Source: Marinobacter sp. LQ44 (GTDB lineage Bacteria; Pseudomonadota; Gammaproteobacteria; Pseudomonadales; Oleiphilaceae). Taken from it: 64,000 nt of DNA. Shown piece by piece: positions 62,803 through 64,000 of this stretch (its first letter is position 1; every line of letters begins with the position of its first letter). Below the pieces are notes generated by a model, which was not told the origin of the DNA, made no database searches, and was given only the letters and a program-made list of their open reading frames with translations. The translations under genes were made by a program, and so were the position numbers. Location of the stretch: contig NZ_CP014754.1 in assembly GCF_001447155.2 (NCBI RefSeq), positions 1,302,001 through 1,366,000 of the forward strand, in the 5' to 3' direction.

Positions 62803-64000
62803 ATGAGCACTCCGGCAGAAAAACTGACCACGTTTGAAGACTACAAAGTCCGCGACATTACCCTCGCCGACTGGGGCCGCAAGGAAATCAAAATCGCCGA
62901 AGGCGAAATGCCCGCCCTGATGAAACTGCGCGAGAAATACAAAGCCGAGCAGCCGCTGAAAGGCGCCAACATCATGGGCTGCATCCACATGACCATCCAG
63001 ACCGCCGTATTGATTGAAACCCTGGTGGAGCTAGGCGCTAACGTGCGCTGGTCATCGTGCAACATCTTCTCCACCCAGGACCAGGCCGCAGCCGCCATCG
63101 CGGCGCAAGGCATTCCCGTGTTCGCGTGGAAAGGTGAAACTGACGAAGAATACGAATGGTGCCTGCACCGCACCGTAGGTGCAGACGTGGACGGCTGGCA
63201 ACCGAACATGATCCTGGACGACGGCGGCGACCTGACCGAGTTGCTGCACAAGGAATACCCGCAGGTGATTGCCAAGTGCCACGGTGTGACCGAAGAAACC
63301 ACCACCGGCGTGCACCGTCTGCAGGAAATGCTGCGCGACGGCACTCTGAAGATCCCGGCGATCAACGTGAACGATTCGGTCACCAAATCCAAGAACGACA
63401 ACAAGTACGGCTGTCGTCACAGCCTGAACGACGCCATCAAGCGTGCTACCGACCACCTGCTGTCTGGCAAGAAAGCACTGGTCATCGGCTACGGTGACGT
63501 AGGTAAAGGCTCTGCCCTGTCCCTGCGCCAGGAAGGCATGATTGTAAAAGTGACCGAAGCCGACCCGATCTGCGCCATGCAGGCCTGCATGGACGGTTTT
63601 GAAGTGGTATCCCCGTACATCGATGGCATCAACACCGGTACCGAGCAAGGCATCAACACCGACCTGCTGGGCACCACTGACCTGCTGGTGACTACCACCG
63701 GTAACGTCAACGTGTGTGACGCCAACATGCTGAAGGCGCTGAAGAACGGCGCTGTGGTGTGCAACATCGGCCACTTCGATAATGAAATCGATACCGCCTA
63801 CATGCGCAAGAACTGGGAGTGGGACGAGGTCAAACCGCAGGTACACGTGATTTACCGCGACAAGGCCAGCAACGACCACCTGATCCTGCTGTCCGAAGGC
63901 CGCCTGGTGAACCTGGGCAACGCCACCGGTCACCCGTCCCGGATCATGGATGGCTCCTTCGCCAACCAGGTGCTGGCCCAGATGTACCTGTTCGAGCGCA
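62803..64000 (+). CDS. ahcY: adenosylhomocysteinase, 3' end outside window
   Basis: 399 codons visible from ATG 62803, with GGAG upstream; no stop before the window ends. Expected full length is about 460 residues. [60 protein letters not shown] and the NAD loop [15 protein letters not shown] are diagnostic. Hydrolyses S-adenosylhomocysteine to adenosine and homocysteine, closing the methyl cycle with metK. Confidence 0.95.
   Translation, partial: MSTPAEKLTTFEDYKVRDITLADWGRKEIKIAEGEMPALMKLREKYKAEQPLKGANIMGCIHMTIQTAVLIETLVELGANVRWSSCNIFSTQDQAAAAIAAQGIPVFAWKGETDEEYEWCLHRTVGADVDGWQPNMILDDGGDLTELLHKEYPQVIAKCHGVTEETTTGVHRLQEMLRDGTLKIPAINVNDSVTKSKNDNKYGCRHSLNDAIKRATDHLLSGKKALVIGYGDVGKGSALSLRQEGMIVKVTEADPICAMQACMDGFEVVSPYIDGINTGTEQGINTDLLGTTDLLVTTTGNVNVCDANMLKALKNGAVVCNIGHFDNEIDTAYMRKNWEWDEVKPQVHVIYRDKASNDHLILLSEGRLVNLGNATGHPSRIMDGSFANQVLAQMYLFER

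Noticed and set aside
1..64000. CRISPR arrays, tRNA and rRNA genes
   Set aside because: No regularly spaced direct repeats and no tRNA- or rRNA-like sequence were seen on either strand.

Overview
The window looks like a chromosomal segment of a marine gammaproteobacterium, most probably Marinobacter or a close relative. This rests on the tkt-epd-pgk-fba block next to metK-ahcY (an arrangement shared with Pseudomonas and relatives), the urea transporter plus urea carboxylase set, and overall codon and GC style. The genus is an inference from family resemblance, not a database result. No rRNA, tRNA or CRISPR array was seen.

Positions 1 to about 21.2 kb are an accessory region. It holds a PAAR-domain (type VI secretion) protein with a small membrane partner, a nucleoside deoxyribosyltransferase-like gene beside a frameshifted ADP-ribosylglycohydrolase, trxC, two toxin-antitoxin pairs plus a parD with a parE relic, and many decayed genes (glutamate-cysteine ligase-like, M14 deacylase-like, ferric reductase, NYN/LOTUS). 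In its middle lies a 5.2-kb nest (9053-14232): a Recombinase-In-Trio (RIT) element of three overlapping tyrosine recombinases between two inverted copies of the same 5' half of an IS21-family element. To its right are an ImmA/IrrE-type peptidase, a gamma-glutamylcyclotransferase-like gene, a RAYT transposase relic, and an AT-rich islet of an FRG-domain protein plus a NdpA(YejK)-like/membrane protein pair that looks like a candidate defence module. A short motif (AAATAAATCTGTCCCGG and variants) is scattered seven times, only within this region.

From 21.4 to 33 kb is a urea-nitrogen module: urtABCDE on the minus strand, divergent from allophanate hydrolase and urea carboxylase on the plus strand. 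The divergent promoter region carries GG-N10-GC sigma-54-type promoters for both arms, NtrC-like sites and two TGTATACAAG-type boxes that may serve the GntR regulator downstream. Between 34.1 and 34.4 kb is a GGA-rich, hairpin-rich stretch behind a GacA-box-like sequence, read here as a CsrB/RsmY/Z-type regulatory RNA.

From 34.5 to 54 kb are ordinary chromosomal genes (ComEA-like, EamA, gloA, GntR, trhO, DsbA-like, nitronate monooxygenase, acpH, cbpM-cbpA, MFS) with two less usual clusters: a DUF6502/DUF5666 cluster with a shared TGGGA-N6-TCCCA operator, and a DUF3348-DUF802-OmpA-DUF2894 operon that resembles the ZorA/ZorB motor of Zorya defence without effector genes. From 54 to 64 kb come fba, pgk, epd, tkt on the minus strand and, divergently, an ArsR-methyltransferase regulator, metK and the start of ahcY, with two matching operators. 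Five intergenic inverted-repeat elements with long, copy-specific stems and a conserved two-hairpin centre (33.0, 33.2, 40.3, 55.4, 62.6 kb) are among the most unusual structures in the window.
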